A stretch of 64,000 nucleotides of DNA, taken from positions 3,977,616 through 4,041,615 of the forward strand of contig JACAXG010000070.1 in assembly GCA_018881555.1 (NCBI GenBank), read 5' to 3'. The DNA comes from Amblyornis subalaris (lineage: Eukaryota; Chordata; Aves; Passeriformes; Ptilonorhynchidae). Positions 1-12,785 of the stretch are shown here, piece by piece. Within the stretch, counting starts at the first letter, position 1. Each line of letters opens with the position of its first letter. Position numbers and translations under genes: made by a program. Under the pieces are notes generated by a model that searched no databases, was not told the DNA's origin, and was given only the letters and a program-made list of their open reading frames with translations.

Positions 1-689
1 TATGTTCTGCTAAGCAGGTCAAGCTTCTCCAGCTTTGCTCTTTTCATAGCTTTTAATAGCTTGTTTTGGCATCCTTGATATCGGATACAATTCTATCTGC
101 ATTTTTATCTGTTTTCCTGTTCGTCTCTAAGCGTGAAAACCACATATATATATTTGGAAACTGTTTCCTGCAAAATGACATATGATAGTTGATGAATTTG
201 TTTATCACTGCAGTGACTAGGATTGTTCAATTAAAGTTCTGTTGACATTTTTGTGATAAACCTTACTTTTCAGGTAGGAAAGTTTTTCAATAACACTGGG
301 ACTTGCACTTCATTTAGAAGTTATCACAAACACTTTTTTTATCTTGTGGGAATGTGTTGAACTTTTAAAACTTTTCAGTTGTAATTCTAAATACTTTTAG
401 CTTTAATTTAACTGTTAGTATTCAGTTAGGCTTAGTCTTGAAGACCTTGGGTAGTTCAGAGTTTGTAATTTCCTCCTGTACTATATAAACATTTTAGCTA
501 TGTTACTTATGACTTCTCTGTATAGAGTTTGCCTTCAAAAATAAGCAAAATAAGTGATAGATTTCTAGATAGTGACAGAAACACATAATTTTTAGTATTG
601 CTCTCTTTTTAGGTGTTCCGAAGGGAAATTTTGCTGAGTTTTGGGGCACACATGAAAGATTGCTTATTCAAATGTTTGCTTGAGAAAAA
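1..689. other. unannotated AT-rich non-coding DNA
   Basis: I find no gene, recognisable repeat or RNA here. One plus-strand frame is open from about 613 to 786 behind a good acceptor-like site (tctctttttag), but its distal part overlaps an old LINE relic on the opposite strand, so I do not call it an exon. Confidence 0.5.
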
Positions 690-935
690 GCGTGTGGATT
701 GTGGCAAGATTGATTCTTTAAGGTTGCTAATGAGTATAGTTAGCAGAATCAGTTCCAAGACTGGGCCAGAGAGAAGTCCATTCTAATCCACTCCCAGCTC
801 TTTTCTTCTGGTTGTCAGCACAGCTCCTCACAGTCAGTCGCTGCTACACCACACTAATTCCTCTCCTATGTTTTAGCTGATCTCGTGTGGCACTACATCA
901 AATGCTTTTCTAAAGTACAGAGAAGTTGAATGTAC
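690..935 (-). repeat. ancient CR1/L3-type LINE relic, reverse-transcriptase fragment
   Basis: Read on the minus strand, 935-876 gives YFRKAFDVVPHEIS, which matches the motif-A region of CR1-clade reverse transcriptase. From 767 down to about 705 the frame reads GPVLELILLTILISNL, matching the later GPVL..IFINDL block. The order and strand agree with one LINE ORF2. The roughly 110 bp between the blocks is shorter than usual, which suggests an internal deletion. The reading frame is broken and divergence is high, so this is a dead copy much older than the CR1 copy at 49-50 kb. Subfamily (CR1, L3 or L2) cannot be settled by eye. Confidence 0.7.
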
Positions 936-3659
936 GATTTTCTCTTCTCCAAAAAGTTTGTGTCCATCAAAGTTATGTTAATACCAAATCCTGACAATCC
1001 TTTCTTGGTTGTTGTCTGGATATTTTTTCTGATGTTCTGTCAGATAAGGCCAACTCCAACCCTGCAGTTACTTTCTGGTTTTGCTTGCGATGATTTCCAG
1101 TGGCAGAGCTCCTTTGAGGAAGAGAAATGTATTTTTACTCTGTTTTTCCATTGCTGAGAATCTCTTATGCTGCTTAAGGCTATCTTATGTAGTGACAAAA
1201 GCCCCTGAACTTGTCCTGTACCATTACATTACAACAGAGCTGATTGTGTTTTTACAAAATCCAGTTTGATGTGATGGGTAAGAGGCTGCCCCAAGGGAAC
1301 CATCATTGTTGTTCTTATTTCTGTTTCTGCAATTCAGAAGGATACTGATTCTAAATATATCCACCTACAATCTCAGAAAGTCCTATTAATTTATCTCTGT
1401 GTGCAGAGGAAGGTGGCTAATAAGTTTCAGTATTTCTACTCAATTGGAGGGGCACCTGTGAAACCTACCTGCTGCATGTACACGATTAAACTTCTGGTGA
1501 AGGTGCTGTGGCCATGAGAAATGGAGTCCTCAGGGCAGAGACTTGTCATTGCCCTACCTTTGTGGTCATCCAAATTGCACTGTGCTCTTTGAGGCTCTTG
1601 GATAATAGTTGAAAGCTGTAATGCTCTCAACCTCATATGTTGTTGAATCTAATAATTTTCCGGCAAGTGTCTTGTCTGAGAGTATTGTTCTGAANTTTAC
1701 TACTTTTGATACAAAATGAATTAACAGCTCAGTTCTGTGACAGATGTCTGAACAAAGCCTTTGGTCATGCTTGCTCTTGTAGAGTTGTTGAGAAGAGAGA
1801 TCTAGGGTATTTGCTTGGCATGGCTCAGCAAGGGANATAGGAGCCTTCATCCCTCTTTCTCTGTTTGCACAAAGGGGAGGAGGCAGTGAAAAGCNTAAAG
1901 GCACTCTAGAGTCTGGGTAATGGCTAATTACAAACTGTTTGAAAGACAAGTTGACAGGTTGCTTATTCTTCCCCTTTGGCCAGTAGACTGAGGTGTATGT
2001 GAGTGCAATTGCATGCACTGTAACCTCTCTGGTGTAAGCCTTCTATAGGTGCTCTGGGATGCTTTTACTGCTGGAGGCACACTGGCTTCATGGAAGCTGT
2101 ATGGCTGAGTGCTCCTCCCCATGGAGAGGCTTCTGGCTGAAATAGCTTGGCTGCTTGTAGTCAGAACTATTTTTTTTTTTTTTATAATCTTGGCATGATT
2201 ATCCTTCAGCTGTTGCTGTGGATCTCTTTTTCTGTATGTGGTTTGTGTCGTACTAGGTAGAAAAGGGGGTTGCATAAGGGCTAATTTGTGCCTTTATTTG
2301 CCTTGGAATGGGGTTTAGATGTGAGATTTGACCTGAGGAGCTACATCATCTACTACTTCTTTGAATTGTCCCAAAATGTGATTAGCTCAAACTATTTGTG
2401 ATGATACTGGTGGCATGTGTTTCTGCTAAACAGTGTTACTGGAATAACATTTATGCTATAATTTTAAATACCAGCAGAGCTTTGGGGCAGCAGTCAATTA
2501 AGATAATTTACTAACTTTTTGTAGGGATTGAGAGATTAGCAGTTTTCAGTGCTTTTCTGGTGCCTTGCTCACCAGAAGCTCTCAACTTACTTTAATTAGT
2601 ACATCGAAAAGAACATTCAGAGCCAAGTCAGTCCATAATGGATCAGTTTTCAAGGTCTGTGATTTAAATGTGACTCTGGTTATTTAGCTTTTGAAACTTG
2701 GCAAATATTTTCTATTAATTAAAAGTTCCAGAATTTTGTAGCAGACTATCTGGCACCTAGGTCTAGAATTCCTTTCTTTGTGTTGTGTCAGATTGTTTTC
2801 AGTAAGGCTGGTTGTGGGCATGTGACACACAACCAACAGGAGTCAATATAATAGTGTAGGTGTTAAAATCGCTAGTTCTCTCCTAGCTGTTGGGTGTCTC
2901 TGTAAATCATCAGTCTCCNTTATTTTAATTGGAAATGCCATACTGTAATACATCAGGACCATAGGAAATAAGCACTGAATAAGAGATTTTCTGGGTTTCA
3001 GAACCATCTTTCTGCTGTCTGATGGACCTGCCTGTGAGCAGACTAGAAGTTTCTTAACATATGATGCCCCGAAACTGGTAGTAAATTGGTTTACATTTTA
3101 CCCGCATACCTTTACCTGGTCTGATTGTGTTTTCATACTAGTTATTTTCTGGGCAAGAAAAGACATTGTAATACCTCTTGCATGCTTACTTACTCTTATG
3201 TTTCCATGGTTTTTATACCCTAGAAGAAATCTAAATGCTTTTGGTAAATCCATGCTTTTTCTGATGTATTTTACAGATGAATGAGTGGTACTGAAGTTTC
3301 CCCTCCTATTCTCCTCCCAAGTCTCAAAACTTTAAACTTCAGAGATCTTAATCCACTTTCATGAATTCATGAAAGTAATCTTGAGCAGCTCTCAGATTGC
3401 CCTGACCAGTTCCTGAAGTAATCAGGAGTCAACTTCATCAAGAGCAGTTGATTCAACATTTAATCTAGTCTTCACCATATAGTCTTATTACAGACAAATC
3501 AGGGTAACTCAAATGAAACATGTTTTAGTCAGACAAGTTCATTCTGGATGAAAATTTGGGTTTTTACCAGGGTCACAACTCCAAGCTGGTTTGTACAAAA
3601 AAGGGATCTTTTAAAATTGATAAATGAAGAAGCAGTGGATTGTGGAGAGATGTCCAATA
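936..3659. other. non-coding DNA without recognised features
   Basis: Short open frames occur on both strands (for example minus 1566-2018 and 1928-2275), but they have no recognisable domain, overlap one another and contain ambiguous bases. Three of the window's isolated Ns lie close together at 1695, 1836 and 1895, with another at 2919. A short T run sits at about 2170-2182. More of the old LINE upstream of its motif-A block may lie just right of 935, but I could not recognise it. Confidence 0.45.
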
Positions 3660-3930
3660 ATCCTCTGGAGATAAATGTTAAGTGCATTTTCCTTAACGTA
3701 TTTATTAATTATATAAAAAGTCAAGTAAACAATATATTAGTTAAATATGCAGATGATGCTAAATGCAGAAGCCTTTGCGAATGCATGAGCTAATATGGGA
3801 AAAATGCTGAGGTAACAACCGAGCTTTGAAAGTGGGTAAGAAACAAAAAGCCAAACAAATTTTCCAGATTTACTTTGGAAAAATTAGTATAGGTAACACA
3901 TTTGCTGCAAAAATAATTGGCAATTTAATT
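3660..3930 (+). repeat. ancient CR1/L3-type LINE relic with YADD motif
   Basis: The plus-strand frame around 3690-3770 reads FLNVFINYIKSQVNNILVK followed by YADDAK. This is the IFINDI...KFADDTK region of CR1-clade reverse transcriptase, with the catalytic Y/F-x-D-D kept as YADD. About 50 bases on, a broken frame gives KWVRNKKPNKFS and then THLLQK, matching the C-terminal helix region of the same ORF family. Stop codons interrupt it, so it is inactive. It is far more diverged than the 49-50 kb copy and on the opposite strand to the 0.7 kb relic, so the two are probably separate insertions. Confidence 0.7.
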
Positions 3931-6740
3931 TTTTTATATGATAAAAGTAATTGGCCTCACTGTGCAGATATGTTTGTTTTTATCTTCCTGAGCTGATGGT
4001 GCTTCCTTGGTGCTGGAGAACATAAGCATTTTTGGTGTTTTAGTTTCAAAGCAGTAAGAGTGATCACAAATCTGTATTGGCTTAGAATAAGGTTTGATGT
4101 GTTAATTCTACCTGAAGGGAAAATCCTCACAAGAATTTAGGGTTGTCAAATTTATGAATTAGANGTAGAATTTGAAAATCTTGGCTTGTCATTGTCAGCT
4201 TGGGATAGAGTTTCAAACTGGAAGGTGTAGTTTCTTTTTTTTTTTAATTGTTTTTTTTATTTTTGTGGGGTTTCTTGTTTGGTTTTTGGTTGTTTGGGTT
4301 TTTTTTTAATTATTAATTTTTCTATTTATTTTTTAAAGTGAATCCCATAAACTCTTCACTAAGTGTCTGTTGACCTTAGGAAGGGGTTTCATGTTTCTGA
4401 AAAATATCTTTCCTTTTTGGTGTTTCTTGATATCAAGCTACCTTAGACAGGACTTAGTACAGTGTGTCAGCAGACTAATAAACTCATGTGTCTTACATTG
4501 TTGAAGTAGTGATGGCATGTTTTGTAATTTTAAGGTGTTTATTTCAATCAATGTACAATTTTTCTAAGGTTTTTGGGAGTTGAATGAAATACGTAGCCAT
4601 TGACATCCTATCTGGTAATTTAGGACTGTTGATAAACACCAGCTCATATCATGGTGAGTCTAGAAGAAGTAGTAACATACCAGAAGCCTGATGTTTATTC
4701 TTAGTGGAAATAAGACAAAAATAATTATGCTAAAATAAATTATACCATTTTTAATTACAATATTTAGTATTCAAAGGGTTGCAAATAACTGATATGTCAG
4801 ATTGTGTATGTAATAGTCTAAACTAATCATGATTACATCATGCCTTTTAAGATGAAGCTGAAAGGAAATAGTTAAAATAACAATACTTCGAAAGACCAAA
4901 AGAAAAATGTTGGATTTGTAATGACAATTATTCAACCACCTATTAAAACTGAATAAACATGTGGTAAAGTTCCTTGAAAGTCTATAATCTTGCATAACTC
5001 CCCTGAAATCTAAGGCAGATTGGTTTATCAGTTTGTGGTCACAGTAATTATGAACTGTGTGAAAACACACACATATAAGGGCATGGTGAAAGTTTGGTTA
5101 ACCTAAAATCTGGAATTCCCTGAGCTCTCTGGCTTTGAATTTTGCCACCAGTGTTTGAAACTGTTTTGAAACTTTCCTTGTATCAGACACTAATATTTAC
5201 TCTACCTAAAAATCTCAAGTAGCTATCCCATTTGAACCCAGGGTCAGGATTTCTGGACTGACATTCTGGCCTTTGCTGCTCCACTGTATGGAGTGGAATA
5301 ATGGAGCGTAGTACAGGTGTTATAGGATCTGTGTGAATGTATTTTATTCCTGTGGTGTTTTGTTTGGTCTTCTGTACTGGGTTGCATGGCTCAACTAATA
5401 CTTCCCTATGGTGGCAATGCCACTTGCCTAGAAAACTTGAGTAGAATTGAAGATCTTAGAGTTCAAAATGTAATGACTAACTCACCTTTTATGGCTTTTG
5501 TGTGGCCAACAGCCTGGATTCGTCCTTGGTAGAACAAGAATATTCTAACTTAGAGAATTATGCTTGCTTGAACTAGGCCCAGATTTGCCCCAACTCTTCT
5601 AAATGGGTGGGTTGTTACAGTGTCCACAAATGCAAAGTGCAGTGCCAGGAGATTTGACTAGTTTAAATTTAGCCAAACCGTTAAAGCTGCTAAAAAATAC
5701 TGATCTTTCCTTCTTGTTCCTTGAAATGTTTTCAGTACTTTGTATTTCTGCCATGTCTTTGTCATGTCTCTCAATCTCTCTTTTCCTATTCCTTGCATTA
5801 ACTTTGTGACTAAAAGAAAATAATTTTAGAGATTTAAAAAAAATAAATTATTCCACCAGGCCCTATGTCAGTAAAATGCTGGCAATAGTGTTTCTGATTA
5901 GACTTTTTTTTATTATCTAATTCTTTAATCCACAGTAATCATCTCTTGGTTGCTAACTAGTTGCTGAGAAGGATAGATTGCCTTCAGAGAACATTCTGGG
6001 AAGTGGTCCAGTTCCTAGCTTGCCTATTTTAATCTCAAGTTTCCTGTTAGAATTATGCAGTGTTATAGGGTAACAAGTCAGACACAAAACCCCCACTTCC
6101 CTGTTTCTCTGGTTGGAAGACAACTGAACACACAAGCTCTCTGTAGAATAATATCAAATAATATGCTCAGTGCTTTGTATCTCACTTGTGCTTCATTATG
6201 TGATCATGTGAATTTCTGTTTTTCTCACTAACAGAAAGCAGGATAATAGTGTTGCGCTATGCTGGATGTTGTGTGAAGATGATGATGAATTTGTTAATCA
6301 GGCTACTGGATTTGGTATGGGGAGCTTGATGAGCCTCTTATAGGCTAAATAAATAAAATGAAAATTTCAAAGGTATTGATTTGGTATATTTTGATTATGG
6401 CATAGCACAGGTTGACTAGATAATGGATAAAACAATGATGTTTTGACTAATTTGTTTTAGGATAAGTGAGAATAACAACTCTGATTAAACAAGCAGCACC
6501 AGAGACAGAAATGCATTTTGTTCGAATGCATCTGGCCCTACTACAAAACACATGTGGCACTAGCTATAGTGCATTAACTCAGGTAAAATATGATGTTGTG
6601 TAGTCCAGCCTGGGCTGTGCCTGGCTGCCCGTTTGTGTCTAAATTGGGAAGGGAAGGAAACCAGACCTATTCCCTCCCAGTACAACTGGTGCAACCAGGC
6701 TTTATAATGAACTGCAGATGTAATATTTTGTTCATTTCAG
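3931..6740. other. non-coding DNA with T-rich tract
   Basis: I see no gene or identifiable repeat apart from the T-rich tract at 4231-4336. The frame at 5603-5809 (plus) encodes a hydrophobic C-terminus, but this comes from pyrimidine-rich DNA. One isolated N is at 4164. Confidence 0.45.
4231..4336. repeat. T-rich low-complexity tract
   Basis: About 105 bases consist almost only of T and G with short A-containing steps, including several T runs of eight or more. On the minus strand it is A/C-rich. It has no sharp period, so it is low complexity rather than a microsatellite. Confidence 0.8.
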
Positions 6741-6842
6741 GATTGCAAAGGCTGTCCAAGAGCAGGGGGCAAGACCAGATGGTAGAAAGCAATAGGGCTG
6801 ATCCAGTTGGGAAAAAGCGAAGAAACAACGAAGCACTTTGGA
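6741..6842 (+). other. candidate 102-bp internal exon, unknown product
   Basis: An acceptor-like site (ttgttcatttcag) is followed by 102 bp and a donor-like site (TTTGGA|GTAAGA). The length is a multiple of three and only one of three frames is open. That frame enters with two leftover bases and leaves with one. The peptide is hydrophilic and basic, with GKKRRNNEALW near the end, which could act as a nuclear localisation signal. Two CpG-containing codons (cga, and aac-gaa) survive in otherwise CpG-poor DNA. I do not recognise the product and found no phase-compatible partner exon nearby. Chance pseudo-exons of this kind are common in introns. Confidence 0.22.
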
Positions 6843-9800
6843 GTAAGACTGCCCATTTATCACGATGTTATTGTGAGAGATTTAGTGTGTAAAACCTGTT
6901 CTTGGTACCAGTATCTTGCTTTGAAAATTGATGAATCTGAGGAAAAACTGGAAAAAAAGTGCAAACACCCTTCTAGAATGGGGTAGAGTCAGTAGCACTT
7001 TCTGTCTCACAAACCATGACCTCCCCAATCCAGCCATGGAGCTGTCTACTGGAGCAGTAACTGCTGAACCAACAGAGTTTATGTTCAATTGTTCACTCAG
7101 TTATTAAGAAGAGGAGACTTTCATTTTTTGTCATATTTTTTGTGACATCTGGACTTTTAAGAAGTTTTGCTGTATTTATTTCTGCTTGGTTCCAAACTTG
7201 GAGACTGCCTTTTGATGCCACCTCTGAAGTGCTCTGTTCCCACAGAACTGCTGAAGTTTTTGAGAAACTGTGAAATATCCCCTTGTCATTCTTTTAAGAA
7301 AGAGTTGTATCCATAGGACTTTGTCTGTGTGCTAGGCTTTAGACTGCTAATCTGTATGGATATTATATGCATACTGCCAGTGTGTTTTAAACTAATTTTC
7401 CTCAACAATTTCTGCTTCACACATTTTACTTTTGTAGAGGTTATTATTTTGCATGTTGCACAATTTCACAAGTTCTTCCACCATTAAAAATTCTCAGGAA
7501 GTAAGCAAAAGGTAAAGGTTCTACTCTGAGGTCAAAATTTTTTCTTGCTGTTTTAAAATCAGTTTTATTCAAGTGAGAACTTTCCCAACTTGCTTTATTT
7601 TGATATAGCAATGAAGTAAAAATACCATAATAATGGCTTTAGCATGTGTTATATAAGTTAAAACAATGCCAGGAGCTTAGAAATACAATGTGCTGGTCAT
7701 ATCTTGTTTTTGTGTGGAAACTCTGCCAGCAAAAAAAGTTCTTATGTTTTCAGAGCCCTAACTCCTTTTTTCCACTGACTTTCTTCAGTGTAGGCTGGAT
7801 ATTAGAAAATGAAGTTGTGCAGGCCCTGTGCAAATAATTATCTGAATTCAAATTAGTAGTTATTTTGGGCTTCCTACATCTGCTACTGCAAAGCAGACAA
7901 TCATGGTGCTCAAATCCACATTGGCTTGTTCTCCAGACACTGCACTGCCCTAGTTGCATCAGGCCTGAAGAGGACCTGGAATATCAGTGTAGGATGAAAA
8001 GCAGCAGCTAAAGGTTGATAAGGAGAGAAAAGCTTGACAGAAAATACTGGAACTTTAGCAGGCCTGCTACTGGTAATGAGCACAAGTGACACAAGGAAAT
8101 CTGAAAAAGATGTATTTTAAAAGTAGATAAATGAAAATGTAAATTGGATAAATAGTGACTTTTTAGACTTTTTCAGTTCTAGATGATCTCTCTGTTCCAA
8201 TAATTCTTTTCTGTTTTGGAAAGTCAATGGTAGTTCTGAGAATTTATCAACCTGTTAAGAGAAAATGTATCATAGCAAAAATCACAAGACACTTACTACA
8301 TCCATTGTTCCTGAAAAACTAATGATTTGGAGAGCAAGTTATATATCTGGATGAGCTCCATGGTTTTCTATTTGTTAATTCTGATGATACCACATTAAAT
8401 GTTCATTTGGCAACACTATAAATAGGGAGTTGGGTTGGATTTTGCCTTGTTTCTTTCTATAGAGGATAGATTTATTGCTAATAAGTACCACTGGGGGAGG
8501 TGAATTATGTCTTTTGTTTCAATAGTCATTCAGCAATACAACTGCTCATTACTAGCTCAGTGAGTCAGTGTTTTCAGAAATTACTAACAATTTTGTATGC
8601 CTCAATGTCTGACTACCGAATTTGAGAGGCCATAAAAAGGCCTCTGTTGGGGGTGGCTTGTGGTTTTGTTTCTGTTTGTTTGTGATGTTTTTGTGGCAGT
8701 GTTCTTTTTCCTTTTTGTTTTTTTTTTTCTTCCCTTCCCCCCAAGGAAATTTTTCTTATCAGCCTTCTATAAATCTGGGTGTAGAAAACAGTGCATGTAG
8801 AATTCAAGAGAATCCATTTCCTTCAGTACTGCAAAGGGGATGAGAGGCAGTTCTTAAATGTATTGATGACTTTTCCATGCTCTGAAATGATAAAGAAGGA
8901 CACTTGATTCTTCAACTTTACAATAACTTCCATGAAATATTTAATGCTTGTCTGATGATTTATTCTTCTTTGCATAATGCAAACTAAAAGAATGGTTTCG
9001 TTAATTATTTACATTGTGCTGCTGATGCTATTTCTCTCCAAGTGCTTTCCAGCAGTAGTTGTTTCTGCTTATTACCAGGAGAGACTTTAAAAGGCAGATC
9101 TTGCCAAGAAAGCAGAATTATAACTTGTCTTATTTATATCTGTGTGCTTTGTAATGTATGTGCTGGGTAGAAAATACTAATAGGGCTGAAGCAAGAAAAG
9201 AGAGACCTAGGAGACCCATGCCCAGGAATGAGAATAAACCCTGGGCCTTGCTGGGGTTGTGAGTGTAGCTCTTAGGGCTCCTCATGCCTGTGTTGGCAGG
9301 ATGAGAACCTGAAAAGGGCAGTTCAGAGAGGTTTTTGAAACATTACGTGTAGAGTGAAGAGCAGTAAAGAACCTAAGTGAGATGTCTGAGGGTGATGATC
9401 CAGCTTGCAAAGGTAGGACTCTAAACAGCCTGCAAAGTGGTTGTGGGTATGCTTTTACTCCTGTAATCTTGTTTTAATAGGGTGTAAGTGTGACAGCCAG
9501 CAGTGAACTTGGCAGCAATGGTGAAGGAAGGAGGGAGGCTGCCAGATCTTCCTTAGGATGCATGTGAGGAAGGTCTTTGAGTCTGTCTTTAGGTCTCATG
9601 GCTTCTCCTGTTGGTGATCTCCCTGGCTGCCTGAAACTCACACAGGTAAACATAGGGAAAGGATACCTGCCAATGCTGACATCCCATCAAAAGCTCTGCT
9701 TGCTGACTCTGTTGTTTCTGAGGTAGGAGAGCGGAACAGCCCTTCTGCCTCCTGCAGAAGCTGACTGACTTCTCTCTGTGATGGCTGGATAATTGTGCTA

Positions 9801-11591
9801 CTCTTGTAGCGCAGTGGGGAGCAGTATCTCCAACTTCATAGGAGGGAGAGGAGCAGGCTGACATTTAAGTGTCTCTCTCAATCAATCTTTCAAAAACAGC
9901 ACTCCTAAAAGGGAAGAATCATTCTCAGTTCCTAACTATTTGTCCAGCAAAGGTCAAAGGACATTCAAGACTCAGTTTCTTAAAGGTGACATTGCTTAGC
10001 TTCTCAGATAGCATTACCTGGGATAGCCAGGTGTTAGGTGACCAATGGTAAATGATACTAACCAACAACCTGAAATTTTTATTTAAGGAGATAAATCACA
10101 GGAAAAAGACCCTTTAAAATACTCCATAATATGTGCTATTGAAGACATAACTGAGTTTGGTGTTTTTTTATTTTTTTAGCTTTCTTAAGGACTGTCATTC
10201 AGTCCTACACAACTTTAGATTATTCACTGCAGTGTGTGCTGCTAGGAAATAGTTGATTTCATGTCTTCTCTTTTGGTAGGGGAAGAGGAAATAAAGTCCT
10301 CAAACAGTGGATGATTCCTCCTGGGTTGCAGAGATGTGCTGTGCAGGCTAGAATTTAATTTGGGGCATCCCCTGAGAAGAACACCACGGATTATTCTCTC
10401 AGATACAGTGGTAAAAATCAGGAATAATCTCAGTCAATTCATTTGCATTGATATGAGAAAAGAACAAGAGTCACCAGTGAAGCTGCTTAAGCAGTTTAAG
10501 TACTGACTTGACTCTCATTTGGTTTCTGACAGGTCTTTTAACTGTTGATGCTCAGAGTTGTAGTAATACATCTTGGGACAAGATATACTCTGCTTTGTGA
10601 GGAATAAGAATAAAAATTGTGCAGTGCTTTGTATGAGATAAGGTATATTTGGATGTCTGCCCCTGTTAGTTCTATGGGAACTGGTGCCCTGTACATGCTT
10701 GTTGACGTAGTCCAACAGTCAGAATAATCCTGCTGACTTTCAGCACAGCAGACCATGTGTTTACCCATGACTGAGAGGAGTGCTCTTGGTTAACTTTAGG
10801 CTTTGAAATAGAGCAGAAACAAAATATGGCTGTAATTTAAAAAAATTTTGCTAAGCATGAGTGACTTGTTAGGGTTTGAACTGCACTGCAGATGTAGTTG
10901 GGAAACTTTCAGACATGCAGACCTTTTGGTCATCATTGGGAGTGTTCTGGAGCAGAAGCCTTCCCAAGGAGCAGCTTGGAGGCTCCATCACAGGGCTTAT
11001 TGCCCAGGTGGAGCTTCAGATACATTCATGGAGATTTCTGTGCTAAGCCAGTTGCCCCTGGCTTAGTCATATTAGAGACATACTACACATCTGAGAATCT
11101 TGCATTAGACTCGTCTAAATAAGCAAATTTATAGGACAGTGAGGGATAGAAAAAACTCTGCAACTTTTTTTCGAAGGCTTTTGGCATGAGTTGAAGTGTT
11201 TCATTACTCTTCCTCAGAGAATCTAGACATGTTGCTTGAGGTCTCTTGTTAGCTCTCCATACAAGGCTCTTGTGGAATTCCTTTATGGATTTAGAAATAT
11301 TCAGACTTTCAAATTCTATAAATCCACAGCACCCTTTCAGACCTCCATGTGATGTAAAAAGCTGACAGTAGACTGACTTTTATCTCATGGTCCTTATGTA
11401 TAAAGCAACCTATATTCTTAAATAGCTTGCAAGACAGAGGAAAATTAATTCTTGTACATGAGTGATCACTGCTCCTATCAGTGCCTACGCATGTCAAACA
11501 CACTTGTAAACAAAGAACCAGTGCTGACAAACAGCTCGCCCATACCTGCTTGTTGCTTGTATACAGGTACTCTCTTCTTCCCATAAAAAGC
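6843..11591. other. non-coding DNA without recognised genes
   Basis: Apart from the T/G-rich tract at 8656-8742 I find nothing assignable. A CTATAAATAG motif at 8416-8425 fits a MEF2 site or TATA-like element, but a single match is expected by chance. The frames at 9589-9864 (minus) and 10848-11122 (plus) have no domain features. Confidence 0.4.
8656..8742. repeat. T/G-rich low-complexity tract ending in C run
   Basis: The tract runs from ggcttgtggttttgtttctg through a T run of about twelve and ends in cttcccttcccccc. It resembles a mutated poly-pyrimidine tract. No retroposon body is recognisable on either side. Confidence 0.7.
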
Positions 11592-11735
11592 TTAGTTGGC
11601 AGTGGCAGGTGACTTGCTGTTCAAAGAGCTGTCACGGGTATAATCTGCAGGAGCACATCGTTGAATTTGCTTGTACATCTTACAGAGCTGATCATTAGCA
11701 GAACTGCTTCTTAGTAAGTACAAACCCATCCTATT
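11592..11735 (-). other. coding-like segment, possible terminal exon
   Basis: The minus-strand frame from about 11735 to a TAA at 11592 encodes a hydrophilic peptide beginning near SSSANDQLCKMYKQIQR and ending TRDSSLNSKSPATAN. Its composition looks more like real protein than its neighbours, and it keeps CpG codons (cga, cgt). An acceptor-like AG (aagaagcag) lies just upstream, but its pyrimidine tract is poor. The upstream part of the same open frame, to 11870, is low-complexity hydrophobic and probably not coding. I do not recognise the family. It is on the same strand as the coding-like segment at 13.7 kb, so the two could be pieces of one gene or pseudogene. Confidence 0.2.
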
Positions 11736-11870
11736 GCAGTGTAAACTACTGCAAATCATAGAACTATAGTATTGCTGCAGTACATGAAAATGTTGAAGCC
11801 TTGCACAAGAAGAAACTAAGCAAGAACATGAGGGTGTATGAAGTCCCAGGAAAAAAAAAATTAAATACAT

Positions 11871-12544
11871 CGAACTATGATTTCAAGTTATCTGGATCTT
11901 GTAAGACTATTTCCATTACTTCTTAATTTCCTTTGCTCTTTATTGGACATTGTTTCCTTATCTGGTGTTCTCTTAATTATTAAAACCCAATTACTGTTTG
12001 TTTGGTTTTAAAAATTAATTATTTAAAATTCAGAATGAAGCCTAAGAGATATCAAATAGCTTTGTCCATCACAATTTTTTTTGGTTTTTTTGGTACCTTA
12101 TTAAAATTCGCATTAGTTTCTTATATAACTGTTAGCCATCTCATTTTCTTCAGAGGAATTAATTTCAAGATTTGTGCATTTGTATATGAGATGGAGAAAA
12201 TCTTTCTACAGTTCTATGTACTGTCAGCAGCATTAGACTTGTCCTTTGGTTTAGGGAACTTTGGCAATATTTTATTCTGAGTGGCTGCTCAGGTCACTGT
12301 GACATTCATAAATGGGCCTGATTTGCATTAGAATATGTAATTTGCAGTGCTGTATCATTACTCTTGTCTGTGCCCAAGAGAAAGGAATTAAAACTTCAGC
12401 AGAGCTTCTTTCTTGCATGTCTTCATGAATGATTTTATTGTAAGAGTTAATGTGGGCATACTGTTATCCCTTGGCTCAGGATATGTGGTGAGTTTTCTGG
12501 AGGGGGGATGTTGGTGATGCTGGGATTTTTTGTCTTGGGTCTCC
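11871..12544. other. AT-rich non-coding DNA
   Basis: No feature recognised. The 92-residue frame at 12002-12280 is rich in Phe, Ile and Leu from T-rich DNA and has no family signature. Confidence 0.4.
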
Positions 12545-12785
12545 GTGAGAAATAAAATTATAGATTTCTTCTGGAAGCATTCAAAATTTAGCCTTTCATA
12601 TCCTTTTTGTCATCTCTTTCCTGGTTAACGGTGGACCAATTTTAATAGGTGTTTTGATGTCCAGTGTTTCTGTGATGCTTGCCAGTTGGGCTGCTATTAC
12701 ACCGTTGCAGTGAATAGGGACATTCCCTGTGTCTCCAGAGGNTTGCCAAGTTCTGTTTCTAAAAAAATAAATTTCTTTCAAAACA
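12545..12785 (-). repeat. dispersed repeat copy, left arm of an outward-facing pair
   Basis: Read on the minus strand, this segment aligns with the plus-strand segment at 13285-13515. Shared blocks include cctctggagaca, then tat/gcactgca, then a block close to ggtccaccgttaaccagg, then a shared AT-rich tail (about gctaaattttgaatgc). I estimate about 70% identity with small gaps. An isolated N falls at 12742. The family is unknown to me. It could be an LTR or DNA-transposon end duplicated in inverted orientation. Confidence 0.55.

Noticed and set aside
613..786. Plus-strand open frame behind a good acceptor, at first read as a coding exon
   Set aside because: The opposite strand carries recognisable LINE reverse-transcriptase blocks over 690-767 and 876-935, and I found no donor. 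The frame is best explained as the antisense of a dead LINE.
5603..5809. 68-codon frame with hydrophobic C-terminus as a membrane peptide
   Set aside because: The hydrophobic part is encoded by a pyrimidine-rich stretch; no splice, Kozak or family support.
8416..8425. CTATAAATAG as a MEF2 site or TATA box
   Set aside because: A single ten-base AT-rich match is expected by chance in 64 kb and no promoter context was seen.
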